From Allobosea sp. AAP35 (GTDB lineage Bacteria; Pseudomonadota; Alphaproteobacteria; Rhizobiales; Beijerinckiaceae), in the NCBI RefSeq assembly GCF_001295925.1, contig NZ_LJHQ01000019.1, positions 1-32,539 of the forward strand: a stretch of 32,539 bases of DNA, read 5' to 3'. The translations under genes and the position numbers were made by a program. The notes beneath the pieces are model-generated. The model was not told the origin of the DNA. It ran no database searches and worked only from the letters and a program-made list of their open reading frames with translations. Within the stretch, counting starts at the first letter, position 1. Every line of letters begins with the position of its first letter. Shown in pieces: positions 1 to 7,142 of this stretch.

Positions 1-85
1 CGCGAAGCGGCGTCTCGAAGGATGCTCCAGCGGTCGCTTTCTGGAGCATCCTTCGAGACGCGCCTGCGGCGCTCCTCAGGATGAG
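1..85. repeat. Palindromic intergenic repeat, copy 1 (left end cut by window)
   Basis: Positions 11-30 and 41-60 form a perfect 20-base inverted repeat around a 10-base loop. The element continues to the end motif TCAGGATGAG at 76-85. The same element recurs at 5875-5972 in the opposite orientation, so this is a dispersed repeat rather than a chance hairpin. As RNA it would fold into a long stem just upstream of the atzH-like gene. No transposase is associated, and its function is unknown. Confidence 0.85.
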
Positions 86-122
86 GCTGAGGAAGACGAC
101 GCGACAAAGACTGGAGAACCTC

Positions 123-503
123 ATGACCATCAACGACCCCGCCATCGTCGCCGAAGTCGAGGCGGCCTTCATGGTCTATGAGAAGGCCCTGAACGAGAAC
201 GACGTCGCGGTGCTGGACGCCTGTTTCAAGGATGCGCCCGAAACGATCCGCTACGGGATCGGCGAGAACCTCTACGGCTTCAGCGAGATCGCGGCGTTCC
301 GGGCGGCGCGGCCCTCGGTCGGGCTGACGCGAACGATCGAGCGCACTGTCATCACCACCTATGGCGATGCTTTCGCCACGGCCAACACTTTGTTCCGGCG
401 CGAGAGCATGGCCGGCAAGATTGGCCGCCAGAGCCAGACATGGGTCAAGTTTCCGGAGGGTTGGCGGGTGGTGGCCGCTCATGTCAGCGCGATCGCCGAA
501 TGA
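123..503 (+). CDS. atzH: AtzH/HpxZ-like NTF2-fold protein (DUF3225)
   Basis: 126-residue cytoplasmic protein of the DUF3225 (AtzH-like) family in the NTF2/SnoaL-like superfamily. In the cyanuric acid pathway of Pseudomonas sp. ADP, AtzH is thought to convert 1,3-dicarboxyurea to allophanate. As I recall the published work, Tyr22 and Arg46 were implicated there; here Tyr19 and Arg43 have the same 24-residue spacing. The ATG at 123 is preferred: it gives the normal family length and starts MTIND, whereas the upstream in-frame ATG at 81 lies inside the palindromic repeat. AtzG, AtzE, AtzF and a biuret hydrolase lie within 6 kb, which favours AtzH over the related oxalurate-catabolism protein HpxZ. 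The substrate is inferred from context. Confidence 0.82.
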   Translation: MTINDPAIVAEVEAAFMVYEKALNENDVAVLDACFKDAPETIRYGIGENLYGFSEIAAFRAARPSVGLTRTIERTVITTYGDAFATANTLFRRESMAGKIGRQSQTWVKFPEGWRVVAAHVSAIAE

Positions 504-596
504 GCCTTTGCCGAACCACCGGGGTTAGGTGTTCCTGACGCTTCAGCCTGCTAAACCTCGAAGGCGGGATGTCTCCGCCGGGTGATTCTGACGCTC

Positions 597-1283
597 ATGC
601 CGCGCCAAGCTGCCACCACCCCAAAGCCGAGGCCCGCCACCGCGCCTTTGACGCGCAGCGAGAGCCTGCGCCTGCAGATCGCCGACGAGATCGTCTCGGG
701 CGCGCTCGAGCCGGGCACGCCGCTCGACGAGCAGGAACTGGCCGCCCGCTTCGGCGTGTCGCGGACGCCGGTGCGCGAGGCGATCCGCCAGCTCTCGGCC
801 TCTGGGCTGGTCAGCGTGCGGCCGCATCGCGGGGCGGTGGTCGCGCTGCCAACGCCCTCGCAGCTCAACAACATGTTCGAGGCGATGGGCGAGCTGGAAG
901 GGCTTTGTGCCGGGCTCGCCGCGCGCAACATGACGGTGCCCGAGCGTCGTGGACTCGAGGCCCTGCATGAGGATCTCCGGTTGCTGGTGCATCAGGGCGA
1001 TCCGACCAGCTATCACGAGAAAAACGAGGCCTTCCACGCCGCGATCTATGCCGGTTCGCATAATGGCTATCTAGCCGAATTGACCCTGATGACGCGCGCT
1101 CGCGTCGCGCCCTTCCGCCGGGCCCAGTTCCGCGCCACGGGCCGTCTCGGTGGCTCCTATCAGGAGCATGACCTGATCGTCCAGGCGATCCTGCGCGGCG
1201 ACCAGACCGGGGCCGTCGAGGCGATGCGCGCCCATATCGGCATCGTGCGCGACGCCTTCAGGAGTTATGCTGGAGTGCGGTGA
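597..1283 (+). CDS. GntR-family transcriptional regulator, FCD (FadR-like) type
   Basis: About 228 residues. An N-terminal winged helix-turn-helix (residues about 20-85) contains the typical GntR recognition segment FGVSRTPVREAIRQL. A helical FCD ligand-binding domain follows, with metal-site histidines plausible in NEAFHAAIY and near the C-terminus (RAHIGIV). Proteins of this type are usually repressors of nearby catabolic genes, released by a pathway metabolite or a related acid. It lies between atzH and the atzF/biuH divergon, so control of the ureido-nitrogen genes is the obvious inference. In Pseudomonas ADP the analogous regulator AtzR is LysR-type, so this would be a different wiring. 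The start is uncertain: ATG at 597 or GTG at 582; neither has a clear ribosome binding site. Confidence 0.88.
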   Translation: MPRQAATTPKPRPATAPLTRSESLRLQIADEIVSGALEPGTPLDEQELAARFGVSRTPVREAIRQLSASGLVSVRPHRGAVVALPTPSQLNNMFEAMGELEGLCAGLAARNMTVPERRGLEALHEDLRLLVHQGDPTSYHEKNEAFHAAIYAGSHNGYLAELTLMTRARVAPFRRAQFRATGRLGGSYQEHDLIVQAILRGDQTGAVEAMRAHIGIVRDAFRSYAGVR

Positions 1284-1310
1284 GTTAACCCCCTCAACAG
1301 TAAAGCGCGT

Positions 1311-1425
1311 CGTCATCCCGGGCGAAGCGAAGCGGAGACCCGGGATCCATTCCGGAACCTTTGCCGGATGCGTTCCGGCATGGATCCCGGATCAGCGCGG
1401 CTTTCGCCGCTTGTCCGGGATGACG
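1311..1425. repeat. Palindromic intergenic repeat of a second type, between convergent genes
   Basis: The outer arms CGTCATCCCGG (1311-1321) and CCGGGATGACG (1415-1425) are perfect inverse complements. Nested inner arms around GGGATCCATTCCGG (about 1353-1366) and CCGGCATGGATCCC (about 1375-1388) also pair. The sequence resembles the abundant CGTCATCCCGGGCGAAGCGA-type repeats of Rhizobiales genomes. It lies between the 3' ends of gntR and atzF and could act as a two-way transcription terminator. It is different in sequence from the repeats at 1-85 and 5875-5972. Confidence 0.8.
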
Positions 1426-1459
1426 TCGACGGTCGTGGAATCGGTACTGCCTCAAGCCC

Positions 1460-3253
1460 TCACGCCTTCGCCTGAGCCGCCACAAAGGCCCGCCATCCGC
1501 CGAACTCCGTCACGTCACGGGCGCCTTGCGTCGCGATGGTCTCGCAGAGGAAGCCCTTGGTCTTCGTGCCGTCGGCCAGCGAGAGCGTGCCGATGCCCAG
1601 CGGGGAGGGGATGCCTGAGATGAAGCGGCCGAAACCGTCGGGCGGCAGCGACCAGACTTCGAGCGCGATCGCAGCCCCGCCATCCCCCACGCGGATCAGC
1701 CCCGGGCGTGCCGGCGGGCCGCCGGGCAGGGCGAAGAGGCGGTAATCCGCGGTGGTCGTGGTGGCGCGCAGGAAGCTGCCGCCCCGGTCCGTCAATTCGC
1801 GGTTCAGCGGCATGCCGGACAGATGGGCGCCGACGACGGCGATCTCGACGGTGTCAGGTGCAGCCCGAACCGGCGTGGCGGGGGGCGCGGGGTAGGGCAG
1901 GCCGGTCGCGCCCAGCGGCAGGCCGGCGGCCGCATGCAGTGCGCTACCGAGGCCGGCGAGCACCGCATCGTGGCCCGATGGCGCGATCAGCGTCACGCCT
2001 GCGGCCGTGCCATCGGCTGCGAGGCTGACCGGAATGGCGAGCGCGCAGAGATCGAGCAGGTTGACGAAATTGGTGTAACGGCCAAGCAGCGAGTTGGCCC
2101 CGATCGGATCGGCCGCCATCTCGGCCAGCGTCACCGGGCGCGGCGCGGTCGGGACCATGAGCGCGTCGATGCCCTTCAGCGCGGCTCGGGCTGCAAGTGC
2201 GAGTTCGGCGACGCGGTAGCGAGCGGCGAAGGTCTCTGCCGCATCGGGCAGCGGCTTGCCGGCGATGACCTGGCGGATCACCGGCAGGATCGCGTCAGGG
2301 TCTGTCGCCAGTAGATCGCTGATCGCCAGGAAGCGTTCGGCCACCCAGGGGCCGTCATAGAGCAGCCGCGCCGTCTCATAGAACGGCGCCATGTCGAGCG
2401 GCACGATCTCGGCACCGAGCGCCCGGGCGCGATCGACGGCGAGCGCGAAACTCGCCGCCGCCCCAGCATCGCCATCGACGTCGAGGTCTTCCGGCCGGGG
2501 CACCGCGACCCGAAGCTTCGGCGGCACCGCACCCGGCCGGCCCAGTACAACCGGACGCGAAAACGGGTCGGTGGCATCGGGGCCGGCGATCACGTCCAGC
2601 ACCGTCGAGGCATCCGCGACCGTCAGCGCGAAGACCGAGACGCAGTCCAGCGTACGGCAGGCCGGCACCACGCCGGCAGTCGGCACCAGGCCAAGGCTGG
2701 GCTTGAGGCCGACGAGGTTCTGCAGGCCTGCCGGGACGCGACCGGAACCCGCCGTGTCCGTGCCGAGCGCCACGGGCACGATGCCGGCGGCCACCGCGCT
2801 GGCCGAGCCGGAACTCGATCCACCGGGGACGAGATCGGCGCGCAGCGCGTTGCGCGGCACGCCATAGGGCGAGCGCGTGCCGTTCAGACCGGTGGCGAAC
2901 TGGTCGAGATTGGTCTTGCCGATGATGATCGCGCCGGCCGCCCGCAGCCGTGCCACGACGCTGGCGTCCTGTGCGGGCTCGTAGGCGAAGGCCGGGCAGG
3001 CGGCCGTGGTGGGCAATCCGGCGACGTCGATATTGTCCTTCACCGCGACGGGAATGCCCCAAAGCGGACGGCCCTGCGGGCCTTCCTGCTGCAGGGCTTC
3101 AGCCTCCGCCAGCACCTGCGCTTCTGGTCGGAGCGCGATGAAGATTGCTGCGTCACCATGGGCGCGGTGGCGGGCATAAGCCGCCGCGATCGTCTGAGGG
3201 ATGGTGGAGGTGCCGTCCAGGTGGTCGGCAACGAGGCTGGTCAAGGTTGGCAC
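1460..3253 (-). CDS. atzF: Allophanate hydrolase (amidase-signature family)
   Basis: 597-residue enzyme that splits allophanate (urea-1-carboxylate) to ammonia and CO2 in the cytoplasm, the last step of biuret, cyanurate and urea-amidolyase routes. The amidase-signature domain shows the Ser-cisSer-Lys triad: Lys72 (VAVKDN), Ser146 (GGSSSGS) and Ser170 (DTAGSGR). The 74- and 24-residue spacings match those of AtzF. The last ~130 residues form the AtzF-type C-terminal domain (GAHLSGMPLN; FISGIPSPLGIG). Length is normal. The GTG at 3253 is favoured because GAGAGA lies 7-12 bases upstream; a TTG at 3280 would add nine residues. It is transcribed divergently from biuH. There is no urea carboxylase nearby, so allophanate probably comes from the adjacent hydrolases. 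Confidence 0.93.
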   Translation of the reverse strand: MPTLTSLVADHLDGTSTIPQTIAAAYARHRAHGDAAIFIALRPEAQVLAEAEALQQEGPQGRPLWGIPVAVKDNIDVAGLPTTAACPAFAYEPAQDASVVARLRAAGAIIIGKTNLDQFATGLNGTRSPYGVPRNALRADLVPGGSSSGSASAVAAGIVPVALGTDTAGSGRVPAGLQNLVGLKPSLGLVPTAGVVPACRTLDCVSVFALTVADASTVLDVIAGPDATDPFSRPVVLGRPGAVPPKLRVAVPRPEDLDVDGDAGAAASFALAVDRARALGAEIVPLDMAPFYETARLLYDGPWVAERFLAISDLLATDPDAILPVIRQVIAGKPLPDAAETFAARYRVAELALAARAALKGIDALMVPTAPRPVTLAEMAADPIGANSLLGRYTNFVNLLDLCALAIPVSLAADGTAAGVTLIAPSGHDAVLAGLGSALHAAAGLPLGATGLPYPAPPATPVRAAPDTVEIAVVGAHLSGMPLNRELTDRGGSFLRATTTTADYRLFALPGGPPARPGLIRVGDGGAAIALEVWSLPPDGFGRFISGIPSPLGIGTLSLADGTKTKGFLCETIATQGARDVTEFGGWRAFVAAQAKA

Positions 3254-3274
3254 GGTTGCTCTCTCATTCAGCGA

Positions 3275-3330
3275 GACCAAGAATTAGGCATATTTCTTCA
3301 ACATGCATGCAAAGATTATGCAATGGACAT
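3275..3330. promoter_or_regulatory. AT-richer divergent control region with ATGCAA repeats between atzF and biuH
   Basis: The 272-base gap between the divergent atzF and biuH genes contains a clearly AT-richer island. In it, ATGCAA occurs twice, at 3307-3312 and 3318-3323, overlapping a GCATGC palindrome. This would suit a promoter/operator bound by the nearby GntR regulator. I cannot assign -35 and -10 boxes with certainty on either strand. The rest of the gap (3331-3525) is ordinary high-GC sequence in which I see no gene. Confidence 0.35.
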
Positions 3331-3525
3331 GGTCGTCGCGATTTTGGTCGGCGCGTCGGGCGTGGGCACCCGACGCTCAGATTTCGGTTCTCCCGGATTC
3401 CATTGCGATCTCAATCGCCTCGCGGCTGTCCCTGAGAGGCCGATTCCGCGACGGCCGCGTGACTCGGTCTCAGGCACAGCCCTTGCAAAGCCTGTTCCGT
3501 TCGACCGCGAACGGGGGCGCAAGCC

Positions 3526-4254
3526 GTGAGCCGCTTCGAGATTCCAGCAAAACCCGCTCCGCTCAGCGTCGATTTCGCGCGTACGGCGCTCGTCATCATC
3601 GACATGCAGCGCGACTTCCTCGAGCCCGGCGGTTTCGGCGCGGCGCTCGGCAACGATGTCTCGCGGCTGGTTGCTGCGGTCGAGCCCTGCCGGGCGATGC
3701 TGGCGGGGGCGCGCGCGGCGGGGATACTGGTGATCCATACCCGCGAGGGGCACCGCCCCGATCTCTCGGACGCGCCGCCGGCCAAGGTCGAGCGCGGGCC
3801 GGTCGACAAGCGCATCGGCGCTTGCGGGCCGATGGGGCGCATCCTGATCCGGGGCGAAGCGGGGCACGAGATCATTCCCGCGCTCGCGCCGCTACCCGAC
3901 GAGCCGGTGATCGATAAGCCCGGGAAAGGCGCCTTCTACCAGACCGATCTCGACCTGATGCTGCGCAATCGCGGCATCGAGACGTTGCTGGTGGCCGGCG
4001 TCACCACAGAGGTTTGCGTCCACACCACCGTGCGCGAGGCCAACGACCGGGGCTATCGCTGCCTCGTTCTGGGCGATGCCTGCGCCTCCTATTTCGCGGA
4101 GTTCCACGAGGTCGGCCTGCGGATGATTGCGGCGCAGGGCGGCATCTTCGGCTGGGTTTCGACGACGGGGGATGTGCTGGCGGCGCTCGCCTGCCCGACA
4201 AGCGAACCGCCGACGCCGGGCATCGCCGAGCAAGAGAGGGTGCTGATTGCATGA
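3526..4254 (+). CDS. biuH: Isochorismatase-like cysteine hydrolase, probable biuret amidohydrolase
   Basis: 242-residue alpha/beta hydrolase of the isochorismatase-like family. The likely triad is Asp26 (IIDMQRDF), Lys131 (VIDKPGKGAF) and Cys164 (TTEVCVHTT). The Lys-Cys spacing of 33 residues equals that of Rhizobium leguminosarum BiuH, which hydrolyses biuret to allophanate and ammonia. Relatives include ureidoacrylate and N-carbamoylsarcosine hydrolases, so the substrate rests on context: an allophanate hydrolase gene is divergent and AtzG/AtzE genes follow directly. Its stop overlaps the atzG start (ATGA at 4251-4254), suggesting translational coupling. GTG at 3526 is the only reasonable start near the conserved N-terminus. 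Confidence 0.85.
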   Translation: MSRFEIPAKPAPLSVDFARTALVIIDMQRDFLEPGGFGAALGNDVSRLVAAVEPCRAMLAGARAAGILVIHTREGHRPDLSDAPPAKVERGPVDKRIGACGPMGRILIRGEAGHEIIPALAPLPDEPVIDKPGKGAFYQTDLDLMLRNRGIETLLVAGVTTEVCVHTTVREANDRGYRCLVLGDACASYFAEFHEVGLRMIAAQGGIFGWVSTTGDVLAALACPTSEPPTPGIAEQERVLIA

Positions 4255-4475
4255 GCCAGACCGATCCTGCCGCGGGCTTCGATCCCGCCCGCCATCTCGA
4301 CGCGATCGCCCCGGCGCTGGGTTTGACGATCACCGACCAGCAGCGGCCCGGCGTGCTGCAGTTCCTGGCGATTGCGCAAGGCATGGCGGCAATCGTCGGG
4401 GCCGCGCCGCTCGACCAGGATTCGCTCGAACTCGCCGGCGTCTTCCGGCCCGGGGTTGTGGAGCGAGCCCGGTGA
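4251..4475 (+). CDS. atzG: AtzG-like small subunit of 1-carboxybiuret hydrolase (DUF4089)
   Basis: 74-residue, mostly helical protein ending in VFRPGVVERAR. It matches the pattern of DUF4089/AtzG proteins, GatC-like partners that stabilise the amidase AtzE: a helix with PGVLQFLAIAQ, then PLDQDSLELAGVFRPG. Its start overlaps the biuH stop and its stop overlaps the AtzE start (GTGA at 4472-4475), so it should be made in step with AtzE. Known AtzE works as an AtzE2G2 complex, which fits the adjacency. It is so short that it is easily lost inside a falsely extended AtzE reading frame. Confidence 0.87.
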   Translation: MSQTDPAAGFDPARHLDAIAPALGLTITDQQRPGVLQFLAIAQGMAAIVGAAPLDQDSLELAGVFRPGVVERAR

Positions 4476-5863
4476 GCATCGACGTCTTCACGCCCGCGCA
4501 TCGCATCGCGGCGCAGGTCAGGGAGGGCGCCGTCTCGGCCGAGTCGGTCGCCGAAACGTTCCTGGCGCGGATCGACCGCGTCAACCCGCTCGTCAACGCC
4601 TTCACCGACGTCACGGCGCAGCGCGCGCTGGAGCAGGCTCGGGGCATCGACAAGGCCCGCGCCGCAGGACAGGCGCTCGGCCCTTTGGCGGGTGTCCCCT
4701 TCGCGGCCAAGAACCTGTTCGACATCGCGGGCCTGCCGACGCGGGCTGGATCGAAGATCAATCGTGAGCGGGCGCCGGCCGCGCGGGACGCGGTGCTGGT
4801 CGAGCGGCTGTCGGCGGCCGGCGCGGTGCTGCTCGGCGGGCTCAACATGGGCGAATATGCCTATGACTTCACCGGCGAGAACGCCCATGACGGCCCCTGC
4901 CGCAATCCCCATGATCTCGCGCGCATGGCGGGCGGTTCCTCCTCCGGATCAGGCGCGGCGACCGCGGCGGGGCTCGCGCCGATCTCGCTTGGATCCGACA
5001 CCAATGGCTCGATCCGGGTGCCGAGTTCGCTGTGCGGCGTCTTCGGGCTGAAGCCGACCTATGGACGGCTGGCCCGCACGCGCAGCTTTCCCTTTTGCGA
5101 TTCGCTCGACCATCTGGGCCCGTTCGCCCGCGATGTGGCCGATCTGGCGATAGCCTACGACCTGATGCAGGGGGGCGACCCCGGCGACCCCGCCTGCGCG
5201 CAGCGGCCAGTCGAGCCCGTCATGCCGAAGCTCGAACAGGTCATCGATGACCTGCGCATCGGGATCGCCGGCGGGTATTTTTCACCGGAGGGCATGCCGG
5301 AGGCCGCGCACGCGGTGGCTGCCGTGGCGCTCGGGCTCGGTGCGACCCGACGAGTCGATCTGGCGGGGGCCGAGATCGCGCGTGCGGCCGCCTTCCTGGT
5401 CACGAATGTCGAAAGCGCGACCTTCCATCTCGACCGGCTGCGCGAACGGGCCGATGATTTTGATCCCGAGACGCGCGACCGCTTCCTCGCCGGCGCGATG
5501 CTGCCGGCGGCCTGGTATGTCCAGGCGCAGCGGGCGCGGCGCTGGTTCCATGACGCGATGATGCGCGTGTTCGACGAGGTCGATCTGATTATCGCCCCGG
5601 CGACGCCCTGCCCGGCGCCGCTCGTCGGCCAGAAGACGCTGGAGCTGCGCGGCGAGACCGTGCCGCTGCGGCCCAATCTCGGGCTGTTCACCCAGCCGAT
5701 CTCCTGCATCGGCCTGCCGGTGGCGGCGGTGCCGGTGTTCGGGGCGGGGCTACCGATCGGCGTGCAGATCATCGCCCCCCCTTGGCGCGAGGATTGGTGT
5801 CTGCGGGCTGCCTTTGCGCTGCAGCAGGCGGGGGTATGCGAGGCGCGGGCGCCGGCCTCGTAG
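4472..5863 (+). CDS. atzE: AtzE-like amidase, large subunit (1-carboxybiuret hydrolase type)
   Basis: 463-residue amidase-signature enzyme, close to the length of Pseudomonas ADP AtzE. The triad is Lys80 (FAAKNLFD), Ser156 (GGSSSGSG) and Ser180 (SDTNGSIR). AtzE removes ammonia from 1-carboxybiuret to give 1,3-dicarboxyurea. The GTG at 4472 overlaps the atzG stop and places the conserved N-terminal helix at the start. A frame open further upstream (from 4247) runs through atzG in another frame and is not coding. The presence of both AtzG and AtzH homologues argues for an AtzE-type enzyme rather than a GatA subunit or a generic amidase. A related carboxylated urea could be the true substrate. 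Confidence 0.88.
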   Translation: MSIDVFTPAHRIAAQVREGAVSAESVAETFLARIDRVNPLVNAFTDVTAQRALEQARGIDKARAAGQALGPLAGVPFAAKNLFDIAGLPTRAGSKINRERAPAARDAVLVERLSAAGAVLLGGLNMGEYAYDFTGENAHDGPCRNPHDLARMAGGSSSGSGAATAAGLAPISLGSDTNGSIRVPSSLCGVFGLKPTYGRLARTRSFPFCDSLDHLGPFARDVADLAIAYDLMQGGDPGDPACAQRPVEPVMPKLEQVIDDLRIGIAGGYFSPEGMPEAAHAVAAVALGLGATRRVDLAGAEIARAAAFLVTNVESATFHLDRLRERADDFDPETRDRFLAGAMLPAAWYVQAQRARRWFHDAMMRVFDEVDLIIAPATPCPAPLVGQKTLELRGETVPLRPNLGLFTQPISCIGLPVAAVPVFGAGLPIGVQIIAPPWREDWCLRAAFALQQAGVCEARAPAS

Positions 5864-5874
5864 CACTCTCCGGC

Positions 5875-5972
5875 CTCATCCTGACGAGCGCCCGCAGGGC
5901 GCGTCTCGAAGGATGGTCCAGCGCGCTCTGGAGCATCCTTCGAGACGCCGCTTCGCGGCTCCTCAGGATGAG
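5875..5972. repeat. Palindromic intergenic repeat, copy 2 (complete, inverted relative to copy 1)
   Basis: The end motifs CTCATCCTGA (5875-5884) and TCAGGATGAG (5963-5972) are perfect inverse complements. Inside them, 20-base arms at 5902-5921 and 5928-5947 pair with one mismatch around a 6-base loop. Read on the minus strand it matches the copy at 1-85. It lies between the convergent 3' ends of atzE and mbfA and could terminate transcription in both directions. It is probably a member of a genome-wide repeat family. Confidence 0.88.
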
Positions 5973-5986
5973 GGCTGAGGACGTGG

Positions 5987-6979
5987 TTACGCTCCGCCGA
6001 TGAGGATGCCCGCCGCCAGCACGAGCCCGCCGCCGAGCACGATCTGGAAAGCGGCACGCAGGAAGGGCGTCTCCATATAGCGGTTCTGGATCCAGACGAT
6101 GGCCCAGAGTTCGACGAAGACGACGATGAGCGCGACCGTGGTGGCGGTCCAGAAATGGGGGATCAGATAGGGCAGGGCATGGCCGAGCCCGCCCAGGGTC
6201 GTCATCACGCCCGAGGCCAGCCCGCGCTTCCAGGGGGCGCCGCGACCCGAGAGCTTGCCGTCGTCATGGGCGGCCTCGGTGAAGCCCATCGAGATGCCCG
6301 CACCGATCGAAGCGGACAGGCCGATCAGGAAGGTGGTGCGCGGGTCCTGCGTGGCGAAGGCGGTGGCGAAGATCGGCGCAAGCGTCGAGACCGAGCCGTC
6401 CATCAGCCCGGCGAGTCCAGGCTGGACCCAGGTCAGGACGAACTGGCGCTTGGCGGCGAGATCCTCATCGGAGCGCGACGCGTCGTCGAGATGTTCTGTC
6501 GTGAGGCCTTGCGCCTTGGCCTCATGCGCGGCTTCGGCGGCGGCGAGCGCGCCCAAAAGCTTGCGCGTCTCGACATCGGTCGAGCGGCCGGCGGCGGCCA
6601 CGTAGAAGTCGCGCGCCCGGCGCTCCATGTCTTCGGCCTCGGCCCGGATCTGATCGAGGCCGAGGTTCTCGATCAGCCAGACCGGCTTTCGGGTGTAGAA
6701 ATCGGCGACATGCTCGCGGCGGATCGGCAGGACGACGTCGCCGAAGCGCTGCTGATAGAGCGCAAGCAGCCGTTCGCGGTGGCCGTTCTCCTCGCTCGCC
6801 ATACCGTCGAAAATCGCCGCGGAGGCCGCAAAGTCAGTCCGCAATTTCTGGGCATAGATCGCATAGATGCGCCCGTCTTCCTCCTCGGACGAGATCGCCA
6901 GCGCCAGGATTTCCTTCTCGCTGAGATCGTCGAAGCGGCGCTTGCCGCTGAGGGCGGACAGAGAGAAACGTTTCAGCAT
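5987..6979 (-). CDS. mbfA: Membrane-bound ferritin-like iron exporter (rubrerythrin-VIT1 fusion, MbfA)
   Basis: 330 residues. The N-terminal half (about 1-170) is a ferritin/rubrerythrin-like four-helix domain with di-iron ligands visible in EEEDGRIYAIY, EENGHRERL, EDMERRARDFY and AAAEAAHEAK. The C-terminal half is a VIT1/CCC1-like membrane domain with several helices (TFLIGLSASIGAGISMGF, ALIVVFVELWAIVWI, IVLGGGLVLAAGILIGG). MbfA exports iron from the cytoplasm in Bradyrhizobium and Agrobacterium and protects against iron and peroxide stress; its gene is repressed by Irr when iron is low. The start ATG at 6979 has GAGG six bases upstream. A probable Irr site lies immediately upstream. Confidence 0.93.
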   Translation of the reverse strand: MLKRFSLSALSGKRRFDDLSEKEILALAISSEEEDGRIYAIYAQKLRTDFAASAAIFDGMASEENGHRERLLALYQQRFGDVVLPIRREHVADFYTRKPVWLIENLGLDQIRAEAEDMERRARDFYVAAAGRSTDVETRKLLGALAAAEAAHEAKAQGLTTEHLDDASRSDEDLAAKRQFVLTWVQPGLAGLMDGSVSTLAPIFATAFATQDPRTTFLIGLSASIGAGISMGFTEAAHDDGKLSGRGAPWKRGLASGVMTTLGGLGHALPYLIPHFWTATTVALIVVFVELWAIVWIQNRYMETPFLRAAFQIVLGGGLVLAAGILIGGA

Positions 6980-6991
6980 GGCGGCCTCTAT

Positions 6992-7008
6992 AATAGAACA
7001 ATTCTAAA
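6992..7008 (-). promoter_or_regulatory. Probable iron control element (Irr binding site) upstream of mbfA
   Basis: The inverted repeat TAGAA-CAA-TTCTA (6994-7006), extended on one side to TTCTAAA, begins 13 bases before the mbfA start codon. It fits the known iron control element, an inverted TTTAGAA/TTCTAAA-type repeat bound by the haem-sensing regulator Irr in Rhizobiales. On the minus strand, TTGCTT lies 17 bases before TAGTTT, so the element would overlap a plausible promoter, as expected for repression. Which -10 box is used is uncertain. Confidence 0.75.
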
Positions 7009-7079
7009 CTAGGTCGCGCCGCGGGCGTAAGCAAGTGCGACAGCGGTGCAGGGCTGCCCGCGTCGACGCTGAAACGACA

Positions 7080-7103
7080 CTACCCGGCCTTGCGACCGGG
7101 TAG
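7080..7103 (-). terminator. Hairpin downstream of the superoxide dismutase gene
   Basis: CTACCCGG (7080-7087) and CCGGGTAG (7096-7103) form a perfect 8-base stem with an 8-base loop, 40 bases after the sod stop codon. Only a weak T-rich stretch follows on the minus strand. It is the likely terminator separating sod from mbfA, but not a textbook one. Confidence 0.55.
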
Positions 7104-7142
7104 CGTGCGATGGATCAAGCGCAGTGGTCGCTTGCGCCGGGA

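Noticed and set aside
123..503. Assignment as HpxZ of oxalurate/purine breakdown
   Set aside because: HpxZ and AtzH share DUF3225, but no hpxW, hpxX-type or other purine gene is here, while atzE, atzG and atzF homologues are. It remains the main alternative name.
3303..3917. 204-codon plus-strand open frame across the atzF-biuH gap and the biuH start
   Set aside because: Most of it is a shifted frame of biuH, with arginine-rich composition and no domain; the biuH frame carries the catalytic triad.
4247..4471. Upstream extension of the AtzE frame
   Set aside because: The added stretch overlaps atzG in another frame and has no amidase-like sequence. The GTG at 4472 overlapping the atzG stop is the better start.
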